NCBI GenBank assembly: GCA_905234765.1
Contig: CAJOIF010000002.1
Coordinates: 1 to 64,000, forward strand
Source: an uncultured Bacteroidales bacterium
Lineage (GTDB): Bacteria; Bacteroidota; Bacteroidia; Bacteroidales; F082
Reading direction: 5' to 3'
Length of the DNA stretch: 64,000 nt
Part shown: positions 36,346 to 45,233 of the stretch, in pieces
Numbering within the stretch: the stretch's first letter is position 1
Layout of the letters: every line of letters starts with the position of its first letter
Made by a program: the position numbers and the translations under genes
The notes under the pieces: model-generated
Told to the model about the DNA's origin: nothing
Database searches by the model: none
The model's input: only the letters and a program-made list of their open reading frames with translations

Positions 36346-36657
36346 ATGTACGCAATAGTAGAAATCGCAGGACAGCAATTCAAAGTGACGAAAGGACAGG
36401 AAATCTTCGTCAACAGGCTGCATGAGGAAGAGGGAAGCAAGGTTTCCTTCAACAGAGTTTTATTGATCGACAATGAAGGTTCGACGAAAGTGGGAGCCCC
36501 GACGGTAGACGGTGCCAGTGTCGAAGCCACTGTGATGCAGCACTTAAAAGGCAACAAAGTTATCGTCTTCAAGAAGAAGAGAAGAAAAGGCTATCAGACT
36601 TCTAACGGTCACCGTCAGTATCTGAGCCAGATCAAGATTGAAAATATCACTGAATAA
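36346..36657 (+). CDS. rplU: 50S ribosomal protein L21
   Basis: The 103-residue protein is full length for L21. It opens MYAIVEIAGQQFKVTKGQ and ends with the conserved KRRKGYQTSNGHRQ segment that contacts 23S rRNA. It forms the usual pair with rpmA, 23 bp downstream. Confidence 0.98.
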   Translation: MYAIVEIAGQQFKVTKGQEIFVNRLHEEEGSKVSFNRVLLIDNEGSTKVGAPTVDGASVEATVMQHLKGNKVIVFKKKRRKGYQTSNGHRQYLSQIKIENITE

Positions 36658-36680
36658 AAAACCGAAAAAACTGAAGAGAT

Positions 36681-36953
36681 ATGGCACACAAGAAAGGCGT
36701 TGGTAGTTCCGATAACGGTCGCGAGTCCGCCAGTAAACGACTCGGAGTGAAACTTTTCGGTGGTCAAGCTGCAATCGCTGGCAACATCATCGTACGTCAG
36801 CGCGGCACGAAGCACTACCCGGGCAAGAATGTTGGCATGGGCAAGGATCACACCTTGTATGCCAAGTGCGACGGCATCGTGGAATTTCAGAGAAAGAAGG
36901 GCGACAGATCGTTTGTCAATATCGTCCCCGTCACAGCTGAAATCACCGAATAA
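36681..36953 (+). CDS. rpmA: 50S ribosomal protein L27
   Basis: The 90-residue protein reads [16 protein letters not shown] at the N-terminus, the flexible tail that reaches the peptidyl-transferase centre, followed by [10 protein letters not shown]. There is no N-terminal extension of the kind cleaved in Firmicutes. It is co-transcribed with rplU and followed by a strong terminator. Confidence 0.98.
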   Translation: MAHKKGVGSSDNGRESASKRLGVKLFGGQAAIAGNIIVRQRGTKHYPGKNVGMGKDHTLYAKCDGIVEFQRKKGDRSFVNIVPVTAEITE

Positions 36954-36982
36954 GGCTTTTATTCATACCCATACAAAACATT

Positions 36983-37015
36983 CCCGACTGTCATTCCAAT
37001 GCAGTCGGGTTTTTT
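36983..37015 (+). terminator. Intrinsic terminator after rpmA
   Basis: A perfect 8-bp stem, CCCGACTG (36983-36990) with CAGTCGGG (37002-37009), is followed by TTTTTT. Confidence 0.85.
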
Positions 37016-37037
37016 AGTATAGTTACAACAAAATATG

Positions 37038-37045
37038 TATCTTTG
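37038..37045 (+). promoter_or_regulatory. -7 element TATCTTTG for the lipoprotein/TPR pair
   Basis: A perfect TAnnTTTG match, 20 bp before the start at 37065. Confidence 0.6.
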
Positions 37046-37064
37046 CACATCTAAACATGCACCC

Positions 37065-37559
37065 ATGAGAACCATCAAGACAATTGCGGCCCTTGCCTGC
37101 ATTCTGCTCGTCAGCTGCCACAGCCAGCCGACAACCTCTGTCGAAAAGATTGAGGCGCTGAAAAAGCAAGTACAGTCAGACGCCAAAGCACTGCAAGACC
37201 TTGACGACACCTATTTCCCAAAACTGCAACAAGACTTCCTGTATTGCGACTCACTGCTGCAATACCTCCCTGCCGAGCAAGTGGATGCCGATTTCGCCCA
37301 ACTTAACCTGGCTCAAGCCTACATGGGCCAATTCGGCGACGTGAAGCCCATGATGCAACACAAAATGGACTACCTCCTCCTTCAGCTTGACCGACTCAAA
37401 TCGGATGCCGAAAGCCACTATCTCAGCGATTCGCTGGTGCTCGTCTACCTCGAAACAGAACAACGTGTGGCCGACACCATCCACGCCCAGTTGGAGTATT
37501 TCCAAACCCGACTTCAAGGTAGTGAAGAAACGTTTGACAAACTGAAAAAGAGCAACTAA
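37065..37559 (+). CDS. Hypothetical lipoprotein
   Basis: The protein has 164 residues from the ATG at 37065 (the in-frame ATG at 37035 lies in the promoter). The signal peptide ends in a lipobox, LVSC. The mature part is almost wholly helical and charged, with heptad-like patterns (VEKIEALKKQVQSDAKALQD), and probably forms a helical bundle or coiled coil. I do not recognise the family. It lies 5 bp upstream of the TPR gene, so the two products probably act together, perhaps as an envelope complex. Confidence 0.8.
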   Translation: MRTIKTIAALACILLVSCHSQPTTSVEKIEALKKQVQSDAKALQDLDDTYFPKLQQDFLYCDSLLQYLPAEQVDADFAQLNLAQAYMGQFGDVKPMMQHKMDYLLLQLDRLKSDAESHYLSDSLVLVYLETEQRVADTIHAQLEYFQTRLQGSEETFDKLKKSN

Positions 37560-37564
37560 CAAAT

Positions 37565-39412
37565 ATGAAGTCACGTTGTATCTATATCATCGCCCTGCTT
37601 CTCGCCTTCCTGCAAGCAAACGCGCAAATCACCACCCCACCCAAAGGCAAGAGACAAAAGGCCGACCCCAACTGGGAGCAGCGGCAGATTGACGAACAAC
37701 TGGCTGGACAATATTTCCGCGAACAAGACTACGAAAAAGCGCAGGAAATATACAAAAAACTATACAACAGCAGCAAGCAGTACTACCATTTCCAACAATA
37801 TATCGAATGCTGCCTCCGACTGAGTCAATACAAAGAAGCCGAACATGAGCTGAAGGGTTTCGTCAAAGCCAATCCATCCCATAGCAAAAGTTTCGTTGAC
37901 CTCATTTACGTCTATACACTTGAAGAGAAAAACGACAAGGCCCAAAAACAATTCAACGAGATCTTGAACACGCTCCCCGAAAACGCCAGCGTCATTCGAA
38001 ACCTGGGAAGTCAATTCCTGTCTCGGCAATTATACGAAATGGCAGCCGCTGTCTACGAAAAAGGCAACAAGATTCTCGCTGGCAAGGAAAGCTTCAACAT
38101 GGATTTGGCTTACCTGTTCCATTCGATGGCCAATTATCAAGAAGCCTTTCGTTATTATTTCATCGAATTGGAAGCTAACCCTGGACAATACAACAACATC
38201 AAAAACCGACTTCAGAACCTTCTGTTTTATGACGTGAACAAAAGCATCACTGACGAACTACGTATCGCGCTGCTGAAACGCACACAGGAGAAACCTGACA
38301 ACATAGAGCTAGCCCAACTGTTGACCTGGCTCGCCATTCAAGAAGGCGATTATGACATTGCCTTGGCCCAATGCCTGAGCATCGACCGAAAGACCAACAG
38401 CCAAGACGGGCAAATCAACAATCTGTCGGCCATTTGCCTCAACAACAAACAGTTCAGCATCGCCAAGGAAGGCTACGACTATCTTGTTGACAAAGGCAAG
38501 AGCTGCCCGTTTTACGGACAAGCCCTTGCAGGATCCATCAACGCAGAATACCAGCAACTGAAAGCAAACAACAGTAGCAACAACAAGACTTATGAACGCC
38601 TCTTGAAACGGATTGACGAAGCCTACAGCAGCATCAACACCAACGACTTGACCAAACTGACGGTGATACAATCCGACATCTTGGCCTATCAACTGGATCG
38701 TACAGACGAGGCCATTGCCTTACTAACCAACACCTTATCCAAAGTCGGAAACAATCAGGACAAAGCCTCGCTGAAACTCAAGCTTGCCGACATCTATCTG
38801 AACAAGAATGAGGTTTGGGAAGCCACTCTGCTTTACAGCCAAGTCGACAAGAGCATGAAAGAAGAGCCATTGGGACATGAGGCCCGATTCAAAAACGCGC
38901 AACTCCGTTATTTCATAGGCGAATACGAATGGGCGGAAAGTCAGTTGAAAGTGCTGAAAGCCGCCACCTCCAAGCTCATCGCGAACGACGCCATGACGCT
39001 CTCGCTTGTCATTAAGGACAACCTCGAAGTCGACACTACAGGTAGAGAGCTCAAACGATTGGCGCAAGCAGATTATAAGATTTACCAACAGCGCGACGAC
39101 GAAGCCATTACCCTACTTGACGAGATTATAGGCAACGGGAACGAAGTCAGCAAGCCACACGCACTGTTCCGCAAGGGTGAGATCATGGAGAAGCGCAAAC
39201 GTTTTGAGGAGGCAGAGCAATTGTATTTGCAGATCGTGGAGCAATATTCCGACAGCTATATGGCTGATGCCGCCTTGATGCAAGCCGCTTTGATTGAACA
39301 GAACCATCTAAAAAACAAGGAATTGGCCAAGCAACATTACGAGAAGTTGATTGACGATTACCCGACGAGCATCTATACCGCGCAGGCGAAGAAAAACTAT
39401 AGAAAGTTGTAA
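37565..39412 (+). CDS. Exported TPR-repeat protein
   Basis: The 615-residue protein has a signal peptide ending in ANAQ (about residue 20). The rest is a run of tetratricopeptide-like helix pairs ('AGQYFREQDYEKAQEIYKKLY', 'EKRKRFEEAEQLYLQIVEQY', and others) along its whole length. It is likely a periplasmic or outer-membrane-associated scaffold. The last repeats resemble the TPRs of BamD/YbgF-type proteins. The partner may be the lipoprotein encoded just upstream. No enzymatic domain is visible. Confidence 0.85.
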   Translation: MKSRCIYIIALLLAFLQANAQITTPPKGKRQKADPNWEQRQIDEQLAGQYFREQDYEKAQEIYKKLYNSSKQYYHFQQYIECCLRLSQYKEAEHELKGFVKANPSHSKSFVDLIYVYTLEEKNDKAQKQFNEILNTLPENASVIRNLGSQFLSRQLYEMAAAVYEKGNKILAGKESFNMDLAYLFHSMANYQEAFRYYFIELEANPGQYNNIKNRLQNLLFYDVNKSITDELRIALLKRTQEKPDNIELAQLLTWLAIQEGDYDIALAQCLSIDRKTNSQDGQINNLSAICLNNKQFSIAKEGYDYLVDKGKSCPFYGQALAGSINAEYQQLKANNSSNNKTYERLLKRIDEAYSSINTNDLTKLTVIQSDILAYQLDRTDEAIALLTNTLSKVGNNQDKASLKLKLADIYLNKNEVWEATLLYSQVDKSMKEEPLGHEARFKNAQLRYFIGEYEWAESQLKVLKAATSKLIANDAMTLSLVIKDNLEVDTTGRELKRLAQADYKIYQQRDDEAITLLDEIIGNGNEVSKPHALFRKGEIMEKRKRFEEAEQLYLQIVEQYSDSYMADAALMQAALIEQNHLKNKELAKQHYEKLIDDYPTSIYTAQAKKNYRKL

Positions 39413-39425
39413 ACCACTCTGCCCA

Positions 39426-39496
39426 TAGATTGCCACGCTTCGCTCGCAATGACATAGGCAAACTGAACAACTGAATAACTGAATAACTGACAACTA
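39426..39496 (+). repeat. Dispersed REP-like core plus AACTGAAT repeats upstream of rsmA
   Basis: Positions 39426-39449 repeat exactly the 24-nt core found inside mfd at 13352-13375. They are followed by a degenerate tandem of AACTGAAT (39463-39490) running up to the rsmA start. The same core-plus-AACTGATAACT arrangement surrounds the mfd copy. Confidence 0.75.
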
Positions 39497-40276
39497 ATGC
39501 AAGAAGTACGACCCAAGAAAGCCCTAGGCCAGCATTTTTTGACCGACCAAAACATAGCCCAACGCATCGTGGAGCAACTGTCGCCCGACGTGGAGACCGT
39601 CATCGAGGTGGGTGCCGGCACGGGCGTTTTGACCCAATACATGGTGAACGACATCCTTGACAAATTCTACGTCATCGAAATCGACAAGGAATCCATCGCC
39701 TATTTGGAGAAGCATTTCCCCATGCTTGGCGAGCGGCTGATTGAGGGCGATTTCCTCCGCACCGACCTCAGCCAATTCGGGCAACACAACACGGCCATCA
39801 TCGGCAACTTCCCCTATAATATCAGCAGCCAGATTTTCTTCCAAGTGCTAAAATACAAGGAACAGGTCATCGAAGTTGTTGGCATGGTGCAGAAAGAGAT
39901 GGCAGAGCGCATGGCCGCCAAGGAAGGCAGCAAAACCTACGGTATCCTGAGTGTATTAATGCAAGCTTGGTACGACATCGAGTATCTGTTCACCGTACAC
40001 GAGAATGTCTTCAATCCGCCACCAAAGGTGAAGTCGGCGGTCATCAAAATGCGGCGCAACGCCGTCACCGACTTGGGCTGCGACGAAAAACTGTTTGTGA
40101 GCATCGTCAAGCAGGCCTTCAACCAGCGCCGCAAGACCATGCGCAACTCGCTGCGCCCGATGCTCAGCCCTGAAATCATCGAAAACGAAGTCTTCAACAA
40201 ACGGCCGGAGCAGTTATCGGTGCAGGAGTTTATTGATTTGACAAATCTGATTGGGGAAAAACCAATACAGCATTAA
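39497..40276 (+). CDS. rsmA: 16S rRNA (adenine1518/1519-N6)-dimethyltransferase
   Basis: The 259-residue enzyme dimethylates two adjacent adenosines in the 3' hairpin of 16S rRNA during 30S assembly. It opens with KKALGQHFLTDQNIAQRIVE, has the SAM-binding motif VIEVGAGTGVLT, and the catalytic NFPYNISSQ (NLPY-type) motif. The start follows directly on the AACT-type repeat stretch, and no TAnnTTTG element is visible. The last codon overlaps the convergent permease gene by 4 bp. Confidence 0.97.
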   Translation: MQEVRPKKALGQHFLTDQNIAQRIVEQLSPDVETVIEVGAGTGVLTQYMVNDILDKFYVIEIDKESIAYLEKHFPMLGERLIEGDFLRTDLSQFGQHNTAIIGNFPYNISSQIFFQVLKYKEQVIEVVGMVQKEMAERMAAKEGSKTYGILSVLMQAWYDIEYLFTVHENVFNPPPKVKSAVIKMRRNAVTDLGCDEKLFVSIVKQAFNQRRKTMRNSLRPMLSPEIIENEVFNKRPEQLSVQEFIDLTNLIGEKPIQH

Positions 40277-41508
40277 TTGGCTTTCAGTGAAGTACTTTCT
40301 TTCCGCATTGCGTGGCGCACCGTGAGGAAAGCCGAAGTGCAGCCCACCACCAGAATCGTGGCGAAAATCAGCAGCACGTCCTTGAGTTTCAACATGACGG
40401 GATAGGCATCCACGACATAGTTGCCATCCGTGCCAAACTTCACGAAACCGAATTGCTGCTGCAACAACACCAAAACAACACCCAGCAGCAGGCCGATAAT
40501 ACCACCTGCCACTGAAATCAGCAGGCCTTCATTCATGAAGATGCGCTGAATCAAGCGTTTGTCGGCACCCATCGACTTCAGAATTTCAGTGTCTTTACGC
40601 TTGTCAATCATCAACATAGAAAGCGATCCGACCACATTAAAGGTAGCCAAAATCAGAATAAACGTAAGGATAACATAAACCGCCCATTTCTCAGAGCGCA
40701 TGATTTTGTATAGGGTTTCCTGTTGCTCCTGTTGGTTCTTCACGGAATAGTCAGCCCCAATGATAGCCGTAACCGATTTTTTCACCTTTTTAATGTCGGC
40801 ATTCGGGGCAGCAAAAACCTCTACATTCGTTGCTTTATCCTCATATTCAAGCAATTCTGAAAGCCAATCAAAGGGCACAAGCACCAGTTTCTCGTCCTGT
40901 TCCTGCCCAGTAGAGAACACGTTGCGCACCGTCAGCACATCGGAGTTGAAACTGTTTTCAAGGCTCATCATGGAAGCATTGCCTCGCTTAGGCACATAGA
41001 CGCGCACCATCGCATAGGGATTGTAAGCACTGATGCCGAGATACCATGCCACACCTGCGCCGGGGATGGCGAAATCATAGTCGCCATCAGAGAGCAACAA
41101 GCCTTCTTCGTTGAGAACGACCTCATCCAAACGGCCAATTTCCTGGTACTCCAGTCCAACGCCCTTCACCTGACCGATATGCTGCTTGTCGTTGGCTCGG
41201 AAAAGGGCATCCTCGGTTATCGTGGGAATCACATAATCCACGCCTTGGATTTCTTTGAGCTGACCCAAAGGGAAAGCCGCCAAGTCGATGGTCTTGCCCT
41301 TTACTGCTGCAATTTGCAGGTCAGGCGTGAGGCGGTTGTTCATCGAGGAAATCACCTTCTCCAAGCCGTTGAATGCCGATAGCACTACGATAAGCGCAAA
41401 CGAGCCGACACTAATACCCAAAATGGAAATCCATGTGATGATATTAATGAGGTTGTGGCTCTTTTTGGCCAACAGATAACGGTTTGCTATGAACAACGGG
41501 AGTCTCAC
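40273..41508 (-). CDS. LolC/LolE-type ABC permease (FtsX family)
   Basis: The 411-residue inner-membrane protein has one N-terminal membrane helix (about 23-47), a periplasmic MacB-like domain (about 50-260) and three C-terminal helices (from about 275). It matches the lipoprotein-releasing LolCE architecture, with NIITWISILGISVG at the start. The family passes mature lipoproteins to the carrier LolA, or exports other substrates in MacB-like members. The ATPase subunit is not adjacent. The start is a GTG overlapping the rbfA stop (GTGA), so translation is coupled to rbfA. Confidence 0.9.
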   Translation of the reverse strand: MRLPLFIANRYLLAKKSHNLINIITWISILGISVGSFALIVVLSAFNGLEKVISSMNNRLTPDLQIAAVKGKTIDLAAFPLGQLKEIQGVDYVIPTITEDALFRANDKQHIGQVKGVGLEYQEIGRLDEVVLNEEGLLLSDGDYDFAIPGAGVAWYLGISAYNPYAMVRVYVPKRGNASMMSLENSFNSDVLTVRNVFSTGQEQDEKLVLVPFDWLSELLEYEDKATNVEVFAAPNADIKKVKKSVTAIIGADYSVKNQQEQQETLYKIMRSEKWAVYVILTFILILATFNVVGSLSMLMIDKRKDTEILKSMGADKRLIQRIFMNEGLLISVAGGIIGLLLGVVLVLLQQQFGFVKFGTDGNYVVDAYPVMLKLKDVLLIFATILVVGCTSAFLTVRHAMRKESTSLKAN

Positions 41509-41849
41509 TTGTCGGGATGCAACAGATTGTCAATGTTTTCGATATAGTCGAGCGAGTCGTCCTCGATAAAGCGCAACTCAGGCACGACGCGCATTTGGTG
41601 ACGGATACGGTTGCCGAGCAAGCCTCGAATGGCTTTGCCGTTTTGGGCGACTTCCTCTACGACTTTCTTCTTGTCATCCACGCCAAAAACACTCAGATAT
41701 ACACGCGCATACGAGAGGTCCGATGTAACATTGACGCGGGTTACGGTGATCATCAGCGAAGGCACTTTGGGCTTCAGTTCCTTCTGGAAAATATCACCTA
41801 GTTCTTTCAGTATCAGCTTGTTTACTTTTTCTAATCTTTTTCCGTCCAT
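41505..41849 (-). CDS. rbfA: 30S ribosome-binding factor
   Basis: The 114-residue single KH-type domain protein binds immature 30S subunits in the cold or during assembly. Typical features are KVNKLILKELGDIF at the N-terminus, VTRVNVTSDLSYARVYLSVFG, and 'PELRFIEDDSLDY' near the end. It is first in the two-gene unit with the LolE-like permease, a pairing I recall in other Bacteroidales. A TATTTTTG promoter lies 60 bp upstream, beyond an A+T-rich stretch. Confidence 0.95.
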   Translation of the reverse strand: MDGKRLEKVNKLILKELGDIFQKELKPKVPSLMITVTRVNVTSDLSYARVYLSVFGVDDKKKVVEEVAQNGKAIRGLLGNRIRHQMRVVPELRFIEDDSLDYIENIDNLLHPDK

Positions 41850-41898
41850 AATTCCAAATTCAAAGATTCAAAATTTAAAGATTTAAGATTCAAAAATT
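41850..41898. repeat. A+T-rich degenerate direct repeats in the rbfA leader
   Basis: Units such as TTCAAAGA, TTCAAAAT, TTTAAAGA and ATTTAAGA follow one another for about 45 bp between the promoter at 41909 and the rbfA start, so they lie in the untranslated leader. Confidence 0.5.
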
Positions 41899-41908
41899 GA
41901 TGAGGTTG

Positions 41909-41916
41909 CAAAAATA
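41909..41916 (-). promoter_or_regulatory. -7 element TATTTTTG for rbfA
   Basis: A perfect TAnnTTTG match on the minus strand, 60 bp before the start codon. Confidence 0.55.
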
Positions 41917-41967
41917 GGCAATTCTTTTGAAACCAATCGGAAAAGCACTCAGTAAACTGAAATTGTT

Positions 41968-41975
41968 TATTTTTG
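41968..41975 (+). promoter_or_regulatory. -7 element TATTTTTG for the subtilase gene
   Basis: A perfect TAnnTTTG match, 30 bp before the start at 42005; it shows that the longer frame from 41927 is not translated. Confidence 0.6.
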
Positions 41976-42004
41976 CTGAACGAAACATAAAGAAAAGCAT
42001 CCCA

Positions 42005-43579
42005 ATGAGAATCAGCATTAAATCCTTATCCATCCTGACCATAATGGCTTTGTCTGTGGTGTCTTATGCACAAAAAACACAAGAATCAACCACTTATGTG
42101 GAGAATGAATTCATCATTTGGTTGGAGCAAGACGTGGATGCCTCGACCTTTGCCGCCAATTCCAATGTCGGAATCGTGCCAAAGAGAGAGCTATCCAAAA
42201 GGCTGAATATCTGGCTTTTCGAAATCACCGACGACAAAGAGTCAAGAGCGGAAAAAATGCACCTCTTGACAAGAAACGCTGATGTGCGAGTCATTCAGAA
42301 CAACCACACCAACATCGCTTTGCGCGAAGCCATTCCTGATGATCCCTACTACGGACAGCAATGGGCACCTGCCATTATGAGCCTGCCGCAAGCATGGGAA
42401 GAGTTTACCACAGGCGGTGTCACGGCAACGGGCGACACCATCGTGGTGGCCGTCATCGATGGAGGTACTGATTGGACCCACGAAGACCTGAATTGCTGGG
42501 TCAACACCCATGAAATTCCCAACAACCACATTGATGACGATGAAAACGGCTACGTCGACGACTATCACGGCTGGAACGCATACAACCACAATGGATATGT
42601 AGGCAGCAGCTACCACGGCACGCATGTCTCAGGCATCATCGGGGCGGTCGGGAACAACGGGAAGGGCGTTTGCGGCGTGAACTGGGATGTGCGAATCATG
42701 CCCATCGGTGGCAGTTCGGGTGACGAGTCCATCGTTGTGGAAGCCTACGCATACGCTTTGGAGATGCGGGCGCGATACAACGAAACCAACGGCGAAGAAG
42801 GCGCTTTCATCGTGGCCACCAATTCGTCTTTTGGCGTTGATTACGGCAATCCTGACGACTACCCTATCTGGTGCTCAATGTATGACGAAATGGGCAATGT
42901 CGGTATCTTGAGTTGCGGTGCTGGCCCGAACATGAATGTGAATGTGGATGTGGTGGGCGATGTCCCGTCGACCTGCCCTGGGAATTATCTGATTGGCATC
43001 ACGAACACCAATTCATCCGATGAGAAGTTCGGCAGCGCAGGTTATGGCGTCAACAACATTGACATTGGCGCTCCAGGAACATCCATTTATTCCACCACGC
43101 CCAACAATGGATACAACAATTCCACTGGAACCTCCATGGCCACTCCACAAGTCTCTGGAACCATCGCGCTGATGTACGCTGCTTTGCCCGAGGAAATGAT
43201 GCAAGCCTGCAAAAGCGATCCTGCCGGCTTTTGCCTTTCCGTGAAGCAATCCCTCTTTGCCGGAGCCGACCATCTGCCCTCTCTTGATGGTTTGGTGGCT
43301 GAGGGAAGAAGGCTGAACTCCTACGGTGCGATAGAAGACATTATCAGCAATTGGCTACCCTCACAAACGGGTGAGATGGAGACAGACAGGCTCTCGGTTT
43401 ACCCCAATCCCGCCAAAGGCGACATAACGGTTGAAGGCACAGGCACCATGACCGTCACAAACGCCCTCGGGCAAACCATCCTGACCAAGGAAATCAAAGG
43501 GAAAGAAAAACTACAATTGCCGCAGGGATTGTATTTCGTAAAATTGGGTGGCGAGACGCGGAAAGTTGTGGTGGAATAA
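42005..43579 (+). CDS. Secreted S8 subtilisin-like protease with T9SS sorting domain
   Basis: The protein has 524 residues from the ATG at 42005. A signal peptide ends in VSYAQ. A short inhibitor-like propeptide (about 30-110) precedes the peptidase domain. The catalytic triad is Asp152 (VVAVIDGGTDW), His204 (SSYHGTHVSG) and Ser377 (GTSMATPQVSG). A DDDENGYVDDYHGWN segment near residue 185 may bind calcium. The C-terminus (LSVYPNPAKGDITVEG to the end) is a T9SS type A sorting domain. Secretion to the cell surface by the T9SS is expected. The gene stands alone. Confidence 0.95.
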   Translation: MRISIKSLSILTIMALSVVSYAQKTQESTTYVENEFIIWLEQDVDASTFAANSNVGIVPKRELSKRLNIWLFEITDDKESRAEKMHLLTRNADVRVIQNNHTNIALREAIPDDPYYGQQWAPAIMSLPQAWEEFTTGGVTATGDTIVVAVIDGGTDWTHEDLNCWVNTHEIPNNHIDDDENGYVDDYHGWNAYNHNGYVGSSYHGTHVSGIIGAVGNNGKGVCGVNWDVRIMPIGGSSGDESIVVEAYAYALEMRARYNETNGEEGAFIVATNSSFGVDYGNPDDYPIWCSMYDEMGNVGILSCGAGPNMNVNVDVVGDVPSTCPGNYLIGITNTNSSDEKFGSAGYGVNNIDIGAPGTSIYSTTPNNGYNNSTGTSMATPQVSGTIALMYAALPEEMMQACKSDPAGFCLSVKQSLFAGADHLPSLDGLVAEGRRLNSYGAIEDIISNWLPSQTGEMETDRLSVYPNPAKGDITVEGTGTMTVTNALGQTILTKEIKGKEKLQLPQGLYFVKLGGETRKVVVE

Positions 43580-43588
43580 TCGTCAATA

Positions 43589-44041
43589 TCATTCTCGATT
43601 CTTCGAGTCCATCAAAATCGTCACTGGTCCATCATTCAGCAGTTCCACCTCCATCATGGCGCCGAACTCGCCGCTCTGAACCTCGCGACCTGAGATTTCG
43701 GCAAGGTGTTTCAGAAATAGTTCATACAGCGGAATGGCCACCTCGGGGCGGGCGGCACGAATGAAACTTGGACGGTTGCCTTTCTTGGTCAAGGCGTGGA
43801 GAGTGAACTGGCTCACTACGAGGAAAGAGCCACCTACTTGGTTGATGTCCAAGTTCATGGCATCGTTCTCGTCACTGAAAATGCGGAGTTTGGTGAGTTT
43901 TTGGCACAGCCAATCGACATCCTCTTGCGTGTCGGCTTCCTCGATGCCGAGCAGAATCAGCATTCCCAAGCCGATTTCCGACTTCACATTGCCGTCAATC
44001 GTGACAGATGCGTGCGTAACCCGTTGTGCAACAATTCTCAT
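43589..44041 (-). CDS. dtd: D-aminoacyl-tRNA deacylase
   Basis: The 150-residue enzyme frees tRNA from mischarged D-amino acids (and glycine from tRNA-Ala). It opens MRIVAQRVTHASV and has the catalytic-site SQFTL motif and the NDGPVT cross-subunit motif (Gly-cisPro type). An upstream frame to 44134 runs through the repeat array and is rejected. It follows holA with only the 44049-44132 array between them. Confidence 0.96.
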   Translation of the reverse strand: MRIVAQRVTHASVTIDGNVKSEIGLGMLILLGIEEADTQEDVDWLCQKLTKLRIFSDENDAMNLDINQVGGSFLVVSQFTLHALTKKGNRPSFIRAARPEVAIPLYELFLKHLAEISGREVQSGEFGAMMEVELLNDGPVTILMDSKNRE

Positions 44042-44048
44042 TTTATTT

Positions 44049-44132
44049 GACTTCGGGACTTCGAGACTTCGAGACTTCGGGACTTCAAGAAACACATTGT
44101 CTCGCAGTCCCGTAGTCTCGCGTCTCGCAGTC
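44049..44132. repeat. Inverted array of an 8-bp unit between holA and dtd
   Basis: The left arm (44049-44086) repeats GACTTCGG/GACTTCGA. The right arm (44099-44132) repeats GTCTCGCA/GTCCCGTA. The arms are imperfectly complementary and could fold into a long hairpin. The outer edge overlaps the holA stop codon. Confidence 0.75.
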
Positions 44133-45129
44133 AATGCATTAATTTGAATATCATCTCTCTATACAAATCCTTTTCGCTCACCTCGCCGCTTTCGTAGCCC
44201 TTCGACTTCAAATCGAACTCGCGCAAGATGGAGATATTGCGGATGCAGACCTGTGGCAAATAATTGCGGGCTGCCGTCTGATAATCCCTTACGAAATAAG
44301 GATTCACACCCAACAGACTCGCCAAGGCACCTTGCGATTTGTCGGTAGCTAGATGCAGTTTGAGAATCTTCGTGAAATAGCCGTACAGCGTTATTGTCGT
44401 GACCAACAGCGGATTGTCCTTTCCATTGTCACCGAAGTAGTTCACAATACGGTTGGCTTTCATCACATCGCGAGTGCCGATGGCGTTCTGCAACTCGAAG
44501 ACGTTGAAATCCTTTGAGATGCCTATGTTGCGCTCCACATCAGCGTCGTCGATGCTTTTGTTTTTGGGCAAGGCGATGGTCAGTTTTTTCAGTTCGTTGG
44601 CGATTTTGTGCAAATCCGTGCCCAGGAAATCGGCCAACATCTGTGTGGCTTTGGGCGTGATGGAATAGCCTTCAGCCTTCAAGTAATTCTGAATCCAGCC
44701 AGGAATGTTGCTGTCGTACAGCTTCTTCGACTCGAACCAAACACCTTTTTTGTCAATCTTCTTGGCCAAGGTCTTGCGCTTGTCGAACTTCTTGTATTTG
44801 TAGATGAAGACGAGCAGGGTGGTTTCGGGAATCGTGTCGAGATAGGCCTCGAAGTTCTCCAGATTCTTCACATCTTGCGCCTCCTTGACGATGACCACCA
44901 TGCGCTCGCCCATCATCGGGAAGCTGCGGGCGTGGTTGGCGATTGTCTCCACATCCACATCACGACCATAGAGCACGATTTGGTTGAAGGCGCGGTCGGC
45001 TTCGTCCAAGGCTTCGTTCTCGATGGTATCCGAAATCATGTCGATGAAATACGGCTCCTCGCCCGTCAAGAAATAGATGGGCGCGAAGTTCTTCTTGTGG
45101 ATTTCGAAAAGAATCTGTTCGTAAGTCAT
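44131..45129 (-). CDS. holA: DNA polymerase III subunit delta
   Basis: The protein has 332 residues from the ATG at 45129 (a GTG one codon earlier is possible). Delta opens the beta sliding clamp in the clamp-loader complex. Typical elements are an N-terminal degenerate AAA+ fold ('APIYFLTGEEPYFID', without a functional Walker A), LVFIYKYKKFDKRKTLAKK, and a helical C-terminal collar domain with the 'FELQNAIGTRD' block. It is flanked on both sides by inverted arrays of a short GGACTGCG-like unit. Confidence 0.92.
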   Translation of the reverse strand: MTYEQILFEIHKKNFAPIYFLTGEEPYFIDMISDTIENEALDEADRAFNQIVLYGRDVDVETIANHARSFPMMGERMVVIVKEAQDVKNLENFEAYLDTIPETTLLVFIYKYKKFDKRKTLAKKIDKKGVWFESKKLYDSNIPGWIQNYLKAEGYSITPKATQMLADFLGTDLHKIANELKKLTIALPKNKSIDDADVERNIGISKDFNVFELQNAIGTRDVMKANRIVNYFGDNGKDNPLLVTTITLYGYFTKILKLHLATDKSQGALASLLGVNPYFVRDYQTAARNYLPQVCIRNISILREFDLKSKGYESGEVSEKDLYREMIFKLMH

Positions 45130-45166
45130 CACAATAGTTTATCAAAGTTTAATGTCATTTGTTAGT

Positions 45167-45233
45167 GACTCGGGACTGCGGGACTGCGGGACGCGGGACG
45201 AATCCTATGTCTCGTGTCCCGAAGTCTCGCGTC
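45167..45233. repeat. Second inverted array of the GGGACTGC-type unit, between amn and holA
   Basis: The left arm (45167-45200) repeats GGGACTGC, and the right arm (45209-45233) carries GTCTCGTGTCCCGAAGTCTC. It has the same family and layout as the array at 44049-44132, and again its outer edge overlaps a stop codon, here that of amn. Confidence 0.75.

Noticed and set aside
44042..44134. Longer start for dtd at 44134
   Set aside because: The extra 31 residues are translated repeat array, and Dtd proteins begin at MRIVAQRV.
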